Of a stretch of 64,000 nt of DNA, positions 1 through 12,851 are shown in pieces. The DNA is from Annona cherimola. Taxonomy: Eukaryota > Streptophyta > Magnoliopsida > Magnoliales > Annonaceae. A model generated the notes under the pieces. That model did not search any database, had not been told where the DNA came from, and saw only the letters and a list, made by a program, of their open reading frames with translations. The number at the start of each line of letters is the position of its first letter. Position 1 is the stretch's first letter. Location of the stretch: assembly GCA_030490835.1 (NCBI GenBank), contig CM059975.1, positions 36,674,133 to 36,738,132 on the forward strand, given 5' to 3'. The position numbers and the translations under genes are program-made.

Positions 1-222
1 GTGATGAAAAATTCGCTTTGATTAAAATAAATAATAACATAAAATTATTAACTTGTGTGGATAAAAACGAAGAAGGAATGCTAAAGTAATTAACATTTAA
101 AATTATTTGAGATAATAACTCATATTTTGTTACAATTCAAAACTAATAAAGTTAATAGTGGTCCATGCCTTGTTATCCATGCATTTCCAAATACCATTTT
201 TTTCCTTTGAAATAATGGGTGT

Positions 223-508
223 TGATCATGGGAGCCCAGCTACATGCACTCGGGTGCACTTAAACTAAGTACACTTTGGACTTTTAAAAAGTAGCATCAT
301 TTTAGTAATTCTAAATTACTAAAAATGCCACTAATTTTTAAAAATTCAAAAAAATCTAAAAATATTTAAAAATGATAAAAATTAATACACGTATTAAATA
401 AAATTACGTTAACAGTTGTGTTAAAATTTAAAAAAAATCAGGTGCATTGAGTCTAAATGTACTCAAGTCCTAATGCACCCAAGCGCATTCAACTAACTCC
501 CATGATCA
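223..508. mobile_element. MITE, family A, copy 1
   Basis: Both ends match as an inverted repeat of about 35 bp with mismatches. The left end starts TGATCATGGGAG and runs to a TGCACTCGGGTGCA-like block; the right end is the reverse complement. The inside is an AT-rich imperfect palindrome with no ORF. A possible 3-bp duplication (TGT) flanks it, which is too short to be convincing. A relative lies at 62508-62845. The superfamily is not assigned. Confidence 0.6.
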
Positions 509-1145
509 TGTCCGACACGTCGTAAATGTGTTTGAACTTTTTCTTAAATTTTTTATAATTTTTAAACTTATATATCCAAGTTATATAGTCCATAAATAGA
601 TTTTTAAGATTTTTGGGAAGATGTATGGGTATTATGGTATTTTCAAAGGGTGAAAATCACTGTAATACCCTTGTATCAAAATTGGGGGTTTGCTCCATAT
701 AATTAACTTGAAAGATATAACTCCCACAACAACCATCCTCATATACTGGAGGTATAAATATTTTAAACTCCTTCACTATAGAGGAAACTTGAACACAGGG
801 CCAACAGTAGAAGTGCAATTTGGGTGGGGTTGTATTGGGTTGAGGCGAACACTAACCCTAAGCCTTCAGGTTTAGGTGAACCTTAACCTTAACCTTAGCA
901 TTTAGAAATCATCGTTTGTATTGATTTTGGTCTTGGTTTCGGATTACCTATAAACTATTTTTAAACATCAAATGTAATAAAGAAGAAATTTTTTGGAGTA
1001 TAAATATTTTTTGATTATATATGAAGTTTGCGCATTATTTATGGACTTGTATTCTTATGATGTAGTAGAATGTGTATTCATGAAAGATGGAACGTCCAAG
1101 TATGTAAAATATACTATATATTATTATATATTAACAATGAAAATA
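509..1145. other. Non-coding, nothing recognised
   Basis: AT-rich sequence. The only ORF, at 690-875, is 61 codons long and has no recognisable protein feature. A short CCTAAACC/CCTTAACC-like run near 850-900 resembles degenerate telomere-like repeats but is too short to interpret. Confidence 0.5.
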
Positions 1146-1765
1146 TTTCTATGAAACCAGGTTCCATAGAAATGATTTCATGAAACCCTTTTCGTTTTCG
1201 AAATGTTGATTCTTATGGAAAATACAATCCATTCATTGTATTTTATATCATTTGTTTAGCTTGGAGACCAAGTTTTTTCCCAATTTAATATGTGAATAGA
1301 CCACATTTGCTCAATAAATAAGTACATTCATGTGTAAATTATGAAAAATGCTTAAATCTATTCACACATATATTAGAATGTAAAAATACTTTTTAAGATC
1401 ATTTATCTATATATTATTAATATTTTAAATTATTTAGATGTTGAAAAAGCTACTTTAAAGTTGATATTTTAATATTGAACCATTTTATTATGTTGATTTC
1501 TACACATTTATAGATGGGATCCATATACAATGAAATTAAAAAAAATGGAGTTTCTAAGATACTATAAATGATGTTAAATACAATAGATAGAATGGACTTT
1601 CTATCAACCAAAATCGAGGGGGTTTCATAGAAGAGAACCCATATATGGTGAAATTTATAAAATAAAAGGGTTTCCAAGATACTATAAATGATGTTAAATA
1701 TAATGAATTAAGTGAATTTTTAATCAACCATCAAGATTTTAAAAATGGAGGAAGTTTCATAGAAG
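1146..1765 (+). mobile_element. Non-autonomous TIR element, family B, copy 1
   Basis: The ends are inverted copies of TTTCTATGAAAC / GTTTCATAGAAG. The right half holds an internal tandem duplication: the block TAAATGATGTTAAATA occurs near 1566 and 1686, each time followed by a pyrimidine-rich ATCAACCA. The element is homologous in reverse orientation to 26935-27475. The interior has no coding potential. Confidence 0.5.
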
Positions 1766-1834
1766 TGTCCTCGTGTTAACAATATCCAGTAGATACTATC
1801 TAGCGAGTATCTACCGATCGAAGATGGATTGTAT

Positions 1835-1865
<31 letters not shown>

Positions 1866-1866
1866 T
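1835..1866. repeat. TA/GA compound microsatellite
   Basis: An uninterrupted TA dinucleotide run followed by a GA run, immediately left of the MITE that starts at 1867. Confidence 0.8.
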
Positions 1867-2190
1867 TGTTCCGATGTAGCACAACTGCACCGGAACAGTG
1901 GTGCAGTTGCCCAAAAAATGGGCCCCATGCATATTAGAATGCAATGAAGCTCTATCCAATCATTTATCTATATATAAATCATACTTTAGATGGTTTAGAT
2001 GTTGAAAAAACTACTTTAAAATTGTTATTTACATCAAACTATTTCATTACGTTGAATTTATATTATTTTTAGATGGAGCCTATACACATATCTGATTGGG
2101 ATGAAAATTGGTATGGTAATAGAATATATTATTCTAAATCTGCACTGGAAATTCTGGTGCAGCATGCTGCACCTGAATATTTCTTATATA
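1867..2190 (+). mobile_element. MITE, family C, copy 1
   Basis: Shares its whole central part with the element at 35384-35741: the block TTTAGATGGTTTAGATGTTGAAAA, the GATGGAG segment and GATGAAAATTGGTATGGTAAT. Ends are rich in GTGCAG/CTGCAC motifs in inverted orientation. It is flanked by TA-rich sequence, so the target duplication cannot be read. Confidence 0.55.
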
Positions 2191-3619
2191 TATTCAGATA
2201 TATATAAGATACTGTCTAGCGATACAAGATAAATTGTATAATATATATAGATATATTATAGATAAGTAACATTAACCAGATGGAAGTTTAGCATTTAAAA
2301 AAATTACACATGGATGTCCAACATCTAGACGTCGGATTCACCACCTGCCATGCATGGACGGCCAAAAGTAAAAGGACAGGAAAAAACCGCGGCTTATAAT
2401 CAATATAATAAACCTGCTATTAGCAGAGTCTTATAAAATCTGCTGTTTATCCTTACTAGAGTAGATTTACCGTTCCTCTTCTATGCAACTGGGTTACATA
2501 GAAGTAGGCATATATAACCCCTTTAAAATCTACATAATCCCTTCAAAATCTAAATCTAAGATTTTGAAGGAATTAGATACGTTCATTTCTATGTACCACC
2601 GTTACGCAGAAGCGAAACTCATATACATATATATATTGTTAGAATAGATATATATATGTGTGTTGTTATATATTAAATAATATATAATATATGTACGAGT
2701 TCACAACTGATATTATAAGATCCATTACTTATGGGCTATATGTGTATGTGAAAATTATTGGCTAGTGGTATCATATTACCATGGCTGGATGGATGAGTGA
2801 AAATTATTGGTTGGTGGTATATTATATTACCCACGGTTGGATGGATGACGGCTTGCTTGGAGTGGGTACATGCTGTGACTTTGTTGGACAAAAACATGTA
2901 TAATTTAGGAGAAAAAGATATATTAAATATATAAAAGGCATCGGGTTGATCCAAAGTCAAATTTTGGTATTAAGTTGATGCAAATTCGGTATTGATTTTG
3001 GCTTCTCTTTAGTCGGGTTGACATCAATCTTATTTTAAAAATTTTCTGCGCGGGTTCAGGCTCATTACCCATTGGCTATATTATCATATCTTTTTTTTTT
3101 ATTCATGTATATATACAACAAGCCATTTAATATTACAAATTATTACATGCATAATCCTTAGGAACCAAATAACAGCCCGCCACTATGAGGACAACAACAT
3201 ATCTTTGATGAGGGCTAACCCATGGGAAGCACTTCCCATGAGAAAAAAAAGGAAGCAGGGGCAATACGATAATTCTACGTCATGAGTATATTTTTTAAAA
3301 AACGTGAGTATGTTTGGTTTTTTGATAAATTTTGTATTATATACATACGAAATTTTAATCTATTCCGTTCATTTGATAGATCAATTAGTAAAATGTATGT
3401 AAACATAATTTTTCATTATTTGACCATTTTTAAAAAATATTAGTGTACAAAAAATAATTTCTAATAAGATTTCATTATAATTGGTAAAGTTGAAAAATAT
3501 AATTTTTATTAAGAATTATGTTATATTATTTAAAGTTAATGTAATTAAGGTACTCTCCATAATAACAATTTTTTATATTTTTCTTGATTTTTTGAAAGTT
3601 TATTAATATTTTTTATTTT
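2191..3619. other. Non-coding, nothing firm recognised
   Basis: AT-rich spacer. Two near copies of a short segment around GTGAAAATTATTGGYTRGTGGTAT occur at about 2749 and 2798. No ORF with recognisable features. Confidence 0.45.
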
Positions 3620-4690
3620 CTGAATATAATAGAATCTAACCATGTCTAACAGCGTCTAACCGTGTCTAATTTTTGAATTTAATAATTTAATCCTAATTTA
3701 ACACCTGTAATATGATTCTAGGGCCCTTATAAGACCATTTATATCTTAACAACTAAATTTGAAACCCAAATAATATGATTTAATTAATCACAATAATCTA
3801 ACCGTGTCTAACCATGTCTAACCGTGTCTAACAGCGTCTAATCGTGTCTAACTGAGTCTAACCACATCTAACCGAGTCTAACCGCGTCTAACTGTGTCTA
3901 ATTTTTGAAATTAATAATTTAATCCTAATTTAACAACTATAATATGATTCTAGGGCCCTTATAAGGCCATTTATATCTTAATAATTAAATTTGAAACCCA
4001 AATAATATGATTTAATAAAATAATCATAATCTAACTGTGTCTAACCGCATCTAACCGTATCTAATTTTTGAAATTAATAATTTAATCATAATTTAACACC
4101 TCTAATATGATCCTAGGGCTCTTATAAGGCCATTTATATCTTAACAATCAAATTTAAAACTCAAATAATCCGATTTAATAAAATTATCACAATCTAACTG
4201 TATCTAATTGTGTCTAACCGTGTCTAACCGAGTCTGACCATGTCCAACCGTGTCTAACCGTGTCTAATTTTTTAAATTAATAATTTAATCCTAATTTAAC
4301 ACCTATAATATGATCCTAGGGCCCTTATAAGGTCATTTATATCTTAACAACCAAATTTGAAACCCAAATAATATGATTTAATAAAATCACCATAATCTAA
4401 CCGTGTCTAACCGTGTCTAACCGATCTAACCGTGTCTAACCACGTCTAACCGTGTCTAATTTTTGAAATTAATAATTTAATCATAATTTAACACCTGCAA
4501 TATGATCCTACGGCCCTTACAAGACCATTTATATCTTAACAACTAAATTTGAAACCTAAATAATAGGATTTTATAAAACTACCATAATCTAACCGTGTCT
4601 AACCGAGTCTAACCGTGTCTAACCGAGTCTAACCGTGTCTAACCAAGTCTAACCGTGTCTAACTGTGTCTAATCGAATCTAATTTTTTTA
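3620..4690. repeat. Nested minisatellite: GTCTAACCGT units inside a larger repeat
   Basis: Runs of a 10-bp unit, consensus GTCTAACCGT with variants (CGAGTCTAAC, CAAGTCTAAC), alternate with a conserved non-repetitive block. That block starts TCTAATTTTTGAAATTAATA, contains GATCCTAGGGCCCTTATAAG and ends in a variable TAATCTAACC run. The block recurs at about 3667, 3898, 4060, 4265 and 4457, with a truncated start at 4676. The larger unit is 160-230 bp, varying mainly with the number of 10-bp units. Confidence 0.9.
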
Positions 4691-7030
4691 TAATTTATGA
4701 ATTTTTTACCTAATCTATGTATTTTTCAAATTAATAATAAATTATTATTCAATTAAATATGTAATTAATTTAAATTGAATAAAATAAAATTTAAATTAAT
4801 ATATAAAACTATAATTATTATATTGACTTTTAAAAATAAAATTGTATAAATTATATTTATTTAAATCATATTACTATAATTAACATTTGATAATATAAAT
4901 ATATATGACTTTTCGGTACAGATTTAATAATTAAGTGTTTTTAAATGTTATGAATAAAATATTTGACTTTTTGGGACTTTTAAGCTAGTAAGCTTTTTAT
5001 GTGCATTATCTGTAATATAATTTCAACATATAAACATGCTTTCAAACATAAAAATAAATAATATAAAATAAAATAATTGCTTTTTTGAAAAATGAAGAAA
5101 TGCAAAATATAAAATAAACTATTCCATTAATGCGAAATGAATATATAAAATTATAATTAAAAATATTAACTCCACTTGATTAAATGAAATAGAAATTTAC
5201 GTAAAGATATAAAATGATAAAAAATATTATATATATGACATTGTAGAACCAAAATTTTGATAAATTATACATACATACGTTGCTGCAATAGAAAAGGTGT
5301 ATATGCATATATGAATATTCTAATAGATGATTCTAAAACATTCTTATTCCTTGTGCATGATTCTAAAATATTTATAGATTATTTTAATACTTTTTATTTA
5401 AAAATTCAACTAATTATAAGTGTTTTGATTTTTAAAATATTTTGAGTGAATGCTTATCACATGTTAGTTGATTTGCAATTGAATCTAAATAAGTAATAAT
5501 ATTTATTATATATTTATTTAAGATTTGTAAAATCATGTATTGGAGAATGGCCACTTTTAATAATAGAGCACCAATCAAACAAAAACAAGTACAACAATGA
5601 CAAGACAACAATGAGAAGAATGGAATAATGAAATGTACGTCCAGGGCATTTGGACGGCCTCGTTTCTTTAATTGATAAAATTGTCATTTCTTGGCCCGCC
5701 ATTGTAGACCTGCCTTCATTCATCGTGGGCATGGTAATGAAATAGATCACCAATAAAATAAAACGGGTAAAACAACTACAACAACAATCAAAGTTCATAT
5801 ATAAAATATTTAGTAATTTAAATTAAATAAAATCAAAATTTATGTAAATATATAAAATTATAAAAATTATTATATATGATGCTGTAAAACTAAAATTGTA
5901 ATAAATTATATATAACTGTAATTTACATTTAATATAGAAATATATGTTACTTTTTGGGATTGTTTAAATAATCAATTTAGTAAATAACTACATTTAATAG
6001 AAATTTTATAATAAATTTTATTTAAATTATATAATAATATTATTATAGTTTATATTAGAAATTTAACACATTAATATATTAAAATTTATTAAAATTATAA
6101 AATAATATTATTACAGTTTATATTACTAGTTTAACATATTAATATACTACTTGTGATTTATTGTTAATAGAATTAATTAATTTAAAATATAAATACAAAT
6201 TTATTTACTTCAATTGAAATCGATGTAAAACTATGAAATTAATAAATATTTACATTGAATAAAAAATTTATACAAAATTTATAGAAAAATTATATGTTCC
6301 AAAACTGTAATTAAAACTATGCCAAAACTTAAATTGCTAAAAAATACTTAATTTAAATCATTATTTAATTCCACATCTCAATATTAATATTTAAGTAAAT
6401 AATGTTTTAATTATATGTCCCAACATTGTAACAAAATAAGGTTAAATCAACTTTAACCAAAGTTAATCAAATTTAAATAAAATTGAAAATTAATTTAAAT
6501 CCATATGAAAAGTATTAATTAAAATATATCTTGCAAAATAAATATTTTTTAATGATGATAAATTATTTATTTCAAATAATTTTTTATAACTTTTTATAAT
6601 CTAATAGCATCTAATTTTTTATAATTTTTGAATATTTTACTTAATCTGTGTATTTTGCAAAATATATATACTTAATAATTTATTTGATGTCTAAATAATT
6701 TTAAAACTATTTAAATATATAAATTTATATAAAAAATTAACTTCTCTCGATAAAATGAAATAGAAATTTACGTAAAAATATAAAATAGTAAAATTATTAT
6801 ATATATGATGTTGTAGAACTAAACTATGATCAATTATATATAACTATAATTTAGATTTAATTAGCAAATATATGCAACTTTATTGTATTGTTAACTATAA
6901 TTATGAAGTAAATACATGTTGACTCTTTCGAATATACGTTAGGATTTATATAATTGTAATTTTATAAGAAAATTTCTTGAAATTATAAAATATTATTATA
7001 GTATATATTATAAATTTTAAGTAATAATAT
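4691..7030. repeat. Very AT-rich region with three dispersed copies of a ~90-bp repeat
   Basis: Three related copies at about 5184-5275, 5825-5912 and 6754-6845 share AAATTTACGTAAAGATATAAAAT and a TATATATGAYRYTGTAGAAC segment. The rest is low-complexity AT. An ORF on the minus strand at 5514-5798 (94 codons) lies in a locally less AT-rich block and has no recognisable features; I do not call it a gene. Confidence 0.6.
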
Positions 7031-7039
7031 AATAAAATT

Positions 7040-7430
7040 CATTTTTGGAGGCCCGCGGGACACATATATATTTTATAAAATAAAATATTCATTTTTGGAG
7101 GCCCACGGGACATATATATATTTTAGAAAATAAAATATTTATTTTTGGACGCCCGTGGGACACATATATATTCATTTTTAGAGGTCCGCGGGAGACATAT
7201 ATTTTAGAAAATAAAATATTCATTTTTGGACGCCCGCAGGACATATATATTTTAGAAAATAAAATATTCATTTTTGGACGCCCGCGAGACACATATATAT
7301 ATTAGAAAACAAAATATTCATTTTTGGATGCCTGCGGGACACATATATATTTTAGAAAATAAAATATTCATTTTTTGACACCCGCGAGACACATATATAT
7401 TTTAGAAAAACAAAACATTCATTTTTGGAG
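7040..7430. repeat. ~50-bp minisatellite, about eight copies
   Basis: The unit is roughly ATTCATTTTTGGACGCCCG followed by CGGGACACATATATATTTTAGAAAATAAAAT. Copies start near 7040, 7089, 7139, 7170 (shortened), 7222, 7267, 7317 and 7366. The GC-rich core GCCCGCGGGAC stands out in very AT-rich surroundings. Reading frames through it are by-products of the repeat. Confidence 0.9.
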
Positions 7431-8056
7431 GCACATTCTCAGTTTTCTGTTCTGTCCCATTATGTTAAAATATAATTGACATGTATAGCGTCCAATTTAG
7501 CACACGAAGCAAACATATTTTCTTTTTTTTAAACACAATGTACCTATTCCAAAATTTGCATAACAAAACTTGTAGAAGATTTATTAATAACTAAATTCAT
7601 TAAATTGAATTAGAATGTAATATATTGTTGTATACATTTTGCTACAAACTGAAAAAAATCATATCTTTATTCAAGACATTATATGTCAACAGCCTTGTTT
7701 GTTTCAAAGCATACAAAGACGTCCAAAAGATCTTGAATTGCACAATTCTTTGACAGTAATGTTTGTGATCTTCGATTTTCTGACCGTCAATGTTTGTCTT
7801 CCTGAACGAGCATCCTTTCTCAAATCCTAGTAGTCTGTACAATGACCTTGAGGCTTATTTATGTTGTCTTTTCTGACCATAAGCCAAACTTCTTTTTCTT
7901 GTCCCACAGGGATCAAAGTCTGAATGACAGAGATGGAACCTGTAAATGAAGAAAAATATGAGATAAAAATGGATGTCCGTGGAGTCAAGGATGGCACTAA
8001 ACGTAGAAGGCAATGAGTTGTGAATGAGGTTTGTCCTCTTTTTTTGTTTGTATGCT

Positions 8057-8593
8057 TTACCCAATGCTTTGGAAACAGTCTTCAACTTTATCATTCTGCT
8101 CATCATCACTTGCATTATGATCATAATCAGGCTTAGAAATATGATTAATGTTCTCTTTGCTAAGATCAGCCATAGCATTGCCCATAGGATTGTTTACTTC
8201 CTTCTGTTCATCTACGGTCTTTGCCAAAGATAGGAGGATATTTTTTACTTTTTGGTCAGGGGGAAATCCTCGTGACTCCACTTCTTTGAACTATATAACT
8301 GCACTTCCAAAATCACCATTCTTTCCATGTGCATCCATGATAGTCGTGAAGATGGTTTGGTTGTTGTCAAGGCCTTGCATATGCATTTCTTCATATATCT
8401 GCATCATTTTTCAAGGTTGATTTCCTTGGCATATCCCTTGGCATATCCCTTCATCAGTGTCCCGTAGGTCACCACATTGGGTTCAAACCCATCTTGTTTG
8501 AGCCATTTAAAAAATATTTCAGCTCCTTCCATGTCAGATGCACTGACATAAACAGATAGCATTGTTATATAAGAGAAAAGATCAGGGTTGCAC
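8057..8593 (-). pseudogene. PPR protein 3' exon fragment (At3g59040-like)
   Basis: On the minus strand a 3' splice site (TTTTGGCAG) precedes a reading frame that starts CNPDLFSYITMLSVYV and continues with DGFEPNVVTYGTLMKGYAK, a typical pentatricopeptide repeat. It ends with ESRGFPPDQKVKNILLSLAK and a stop at 8057. From memory this is closest to the C-terminal part of the organellar PPR protein At3g59040; the exact orthologue is inferred. PPR proteins of this class bind RNA in plastids or mitochondria. The copy is dead: one A is missing in the LEKMMQIYEEM segment near 8413, which shifts the frame, and a TAG replaces the expected Trp before FKEVESRG. A 12-bp tandem duplication adds GYAK after MKGYAK. 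No upstream exons are present. Confidence 0.75.
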
Positions 8594-9206
8594 CTGCCAA
8601 AAGCACGGGAAATAAATTAAAAAGTTGGAAGGCATTTTCTTGTTCTCTAGCAATTAACACAACACCTAAAAAAAGAAAAAAAAACAAACTAAAAAAAATT
8701 ACAGGAGTTTGAGAAAAAAATTTCCACAAAATATAATAAAGACAGTTGAGGGTCTGTATTCTAGCACTAGATAAGAAATAAAGTTTAAATAGTGAATATG
8801 GAATAAACAAGGGAAGGAAAGAAGAAGATCTGCATTATTATCAGAAGCAAACAATAGGAAAATTTGACCTCTTATTTTTTGAGTCCAAAAACAATCATAT
8901 GATTGATGCCAATACAATAAATTTATTATCAGACTTATCATACAAGGCCATGCCTTTTGCAGACTAAAAATCTTGTCAGTATCCTATGCCTTCTGAAATA
9001 AGACCCTGACAAGGCCATGCCAAGGCCATGCCTTTCACCCTCTTCTGGAATAAGACCTTATGTCAGCAGACAATACAGTTAATCATCAACCAAAGGAAGA
9101 ACTCAGAAAATCCTATGAATTGATACTAACTGATCAATGCATGGTTCTACAACTCAGGAGTGGGGAAGAACAACATTGATATTTTGAAAATTTGGATGAG
9201 GCAGAG

Positions 9207-11379
9207 TTAAGATCTTGGCCCCACAATTCCATAATCAAGGTCTCTCCTGGGTAAACATGAAGAAGGAAGCAGCCCAATATTTTTTTCATGATAGAGGGAT
9301 CCCCATTGCAAACACACTTGATAATTGCTCTGACTGCAAACCCAAGTGTGCACAAGCCATGCAGAATGGGTCGGGAGAACCTTCAAAAAAGAAGTTGCAA
9401 AAGAGTGATAATGGATAATTGTTTATGAAAATTCAAATATTCTAGTCTATATTTCGCAATGTGTTAATTTTCTGCTGTAATAATAACTATCCCACCATAT
9501 GCCACAGAACAATGAAACACAAAGAGTAGGGGGAAAGGAAACAAAACATACCCCCACAGAGAATCATAATTTTAGGATCAGTTCACGTAATTGTCAATCT
9601 AGCCTACATGATTGCATAAGGGATTGACATGTTGGAACATAAAGTCTAATCACTCAAATTTTTAATGTGTGTCTTATTGCAAGAAATTTTTTTAAAAAAC
9701 CTTTATTTAAGAAACAAAAGAAAAAAGTTTAGTTTCAAGGTTTGGATCTGATGGCCTGTGTTTTGAATTTCGATGAATTAGGGACTTTGACCTTTCTCGG
9801 AGATGCCCCACTACTGAAGATCCAGAATTTATTTTCAAACAATAATTAGCTACTAGGTCAAGGTGCATGTCCACAAATTGAGGCAAGAGTTAAAGGAGAA
9901 AAGAAATTTGTATTAAAAACTCTAAAATTGTTTCAAAATTTTCTTAGACCTCCAGTGGAACAGGCTAACAAGTATGGTATTGGTAGCATCCACCATCACT
10001 GCCAGGCTCTATGATTCTATATTGTGCCATACACATGAAACGAGAAATAAAGTAACGTGGCGATAAGTAAATCGAACTTGATAATGAAAGTGCAACACTG
10101 CTTGCAAACGATGTTAATCAAGGAAAATGGAAAGCTAGAAGAGCATATAAATGATAAACGTTGAATGCATACACAAACAAATGAGCTAAAAACAATTCAG
10201 TCCCAACACCAAAATAAAATTTCGTACTAACCCAGCAATACGAGCAATAGTAGGATCTAAACATAAAGGATTGTAGTCTCCAGATAACCTATATAACAAT
10301 GCCTACATCATCAGCATGCAAAATTTCAATTTCGTGATTCTTTATTACAAAACGATAAGAAGAATATTATAGAATTCCCAATTTTCAAAGTAACATGTTC
10401 TACTGATATTCATTGAACTAAAACAACCTAACCAGTACAAATTAAAGTAGGGACCATGTATGAACATCGACCAAATTTTTGCAGATCAGTCCAAAAGGGC
10501 AAATAGGTTGTCATGAAGAGTTATGAGAAAGAAAATGAACAAGGGCTCGAATTTGACTAAAAAAACCACATGTTAAATTATCCAATCTACACACTGAATA
10601 TGTTTCACTTTCAATCGAATTCGAGTGGCTTTCATGTCAGCATATGCCATATATGCATTTGGTAAGTGACCATATTTGGTACATCTCCAGTTGCACACCT
10701 CTTTTCCCTGACTATTCTTTCTTTCCTTCTTTGGGGGATGGGGAGAGGGATTCCATTGAAGAATATGACCAAAATTCAAATAACTTGACACTTGGATCTC
10801 AACCATCATAATTCTATCATCCAAAATGCAATAGCACACAATATTTCTAGCAAATATACATATGTATATTTGTATCCTACTGGACGAAATAACTGTATAA
10901 GAATCATAAAGATCCCCTTATGCCATGTGTTCCAAGTTCCTTCTAACCTCTTTGAAGAAGCTTTGCAAATAATTCAAGAGTAATGCTTACATAATGGTTG
11001 AATTTTTTGTAACTTCTATTTTCATTCGATATAAAGATTTCAAACATAATAAATTACGAACTAAAACTCTCGAAGACTTACTTGAGATTGATGTGTGATG
11101 TCTTCATAAACAACAAAAGGCTTATACTTCAGAATTCTAACAGGAGAAATCTGCTTGGATGGATATTTAGAATATGAATATAAAGAAGAAGATTTTGAGA
11201 AGCCACTAGCCCCACGCAAATACAAAATGTTCCTGCAATTTGGATAATATGACAAGTTGAAATTCTTGTTGTTGTAAGATTCCATGGCTATTTTTAAGTC
11301 AATATTGACCTGTTCATGCACAGAGCTTCACCAGACTCACTATAGCTAGTGGTTTCTATTTCAAGAATAGTTGCTTTAC
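9207..11379 (-). pseudogene. ECH2: Enoyl-CoA hydratase 2 (ECH2) internal gene fragment, four exons
   Basis: ECH2 is the peroxisomal hydratase-2 enzyme of plant beta-oxidation. Four minus-strand exons can be read with introns in place: 11379-11310 (GKATILEIETTSYSESGEA), 11232-11082 (ILYLRGASGFSKSS to VVYEDITHQSQ), 10302-10233 (ALLYRLSGDYNPLCLDPTIA) and 9380 to about 9207 (FSRPILHGLCTLGFAVRAI to HVYPGETLIMELWGQDL). Splice sites and phases join correctly, and the first intron is 77 bp. The hydratase-2 motif is normally GDxNPLH; here the Asp is kept but the catalytic His is Cys. The first exons and the terminal exon, expected to continue with the VKVKERN region, are absent. It is a truncated genomic copy, not a retrocopy. 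It lies between TAF6 and PPR fragments on the same strand. Confidence 0.85.
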
Positions 11380-12851
11380 CTGTCAATTAATATAGCTTAA
11401 TTCATTGATAGAATCTCAAATCTGTTTCAAATAACAAAAATACAATTGTTTGACCATTTTGCGCTCATAACTAATTGTCTAAAAGTGTTTTTCATCCTAA
11501 TTTGACTAAGAAAAGACTAGACTCACCCAACTCTAAGGCAAACCAAATCACTGAAACCAGCGGAAAACCATTAAAAAGCTTCAGAATGCATGATGAATTA
11601 ACTAATGCTTGTGTGGTCTAACAAATTCAGAAATTCCAGTAGGCCATTAAACACTAGTGGAATCTAATAGCCATGGTGATATTTAGATCTTCTTGATCTC
11701 TGGACATTCCATTTTCATTATGGAATAATCATGATGAACACTTAGACGACATATGCACCACCTGTAGGGGTCACCAAAAATAGACCTTAACCCGAAACAT
11801 CCCTGTATCATATACCAGTGATGTCAGTTACCAATCCGATATCAACCAGTATTCTGAACCATAATTCCTAGTACTCATGTATGTGATATTAATATGTATG
11901 CTTTGTGTTTGAGCTAAGCAGCACCCATGTATTGACTTTTGTTCATAAATGGGATGGATTATTCATTTGTTTTGAGGTCTTTGATTAGTTCCTCATTTTG
12001 ACCTGGATTGCTATATAAATATAACCTGCACGAGAACTTGGATTTCAACGGTATTTTTGTCATTATTGTTTGTTCTCTTCTGAATAGGTTGCAATAAATA
12101 GCTACAAGATAAGAAACATAAATTTTTGGTAAATAAAATTTTCTTCTGAAGATTGGAATATGGGGAATGATTCCCTTAGATGTAAAAACTTGAAGCTGTC
12201 AGCGATTCTTAGGATTTCTTCTTCTATTATTGTATTTCCATTAAAAAGAGTTTCTCTTATCTTTTCCTACAGAAGTCCTAATTCACACGTTCAAAGCAAT
12301 TAAAGCAGAATTTCTCAATCCCTAAGCTTCTTCTGTATCGTTGAATTATTTGCATTAAGGAGATGGAAAAGAAAGGGAAAAAATTTTCTCTTTTCTCCAC
12401 CACCAAATATACACATTACATACCGTGAATGTCATAATAAAAAGTTTAGAAAGTTTATGTATAAAATAACCTTAAAAAAAGAAATTTCCACATAGATCTT
12501 TATTGGAAAAAAAACCACTGATGCTTAGCTATAACATAGAAAATAATCAATACAAGAGTGCAATCTGATTAAGTCATGGACATTCTTTGGTAAATCATGA
12601 AAATATGATAACAGGAGATCAGAGTGCAAGAAAATGAACAGGAAGAGTAAGTTCTTTTCCCTTTGTAATTATTTCCTTCAATAAAAAGCAGAAAAGAGGA
12701 GGATTCTTGAGTTGCAAGGTAAACATTACATTGACTCAATGATGTTATACAAGCATATAATTACCTCCACATTTCTTAAGTTTAAAGCACTATCCACATC
12801 ATCAGCTATCAAAATAGTTCTTTTGGAGTGGCGCATACATTTAATATCCTC

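Noticed and set aside
850..900. Interstitial telomere repeat
   Set aside because: Only a few degenerate CCTAA/CCTTAA words, not the plant CCCTAAA repeat.
3620..4690. CRISPR-like array
   Set aside because: Regular short repeats with spacer-like blocks, but the blocks are themselves repeated and the DNA is a plant nuclear sequence.
7089..7292. Repeat protein MSRGRPKMNILFSKIY-type
   Set aside because: It is the translation of the 50-bp minisatellite; the unit is kept at DNA level, with copy-length changes that are not multiples of three.
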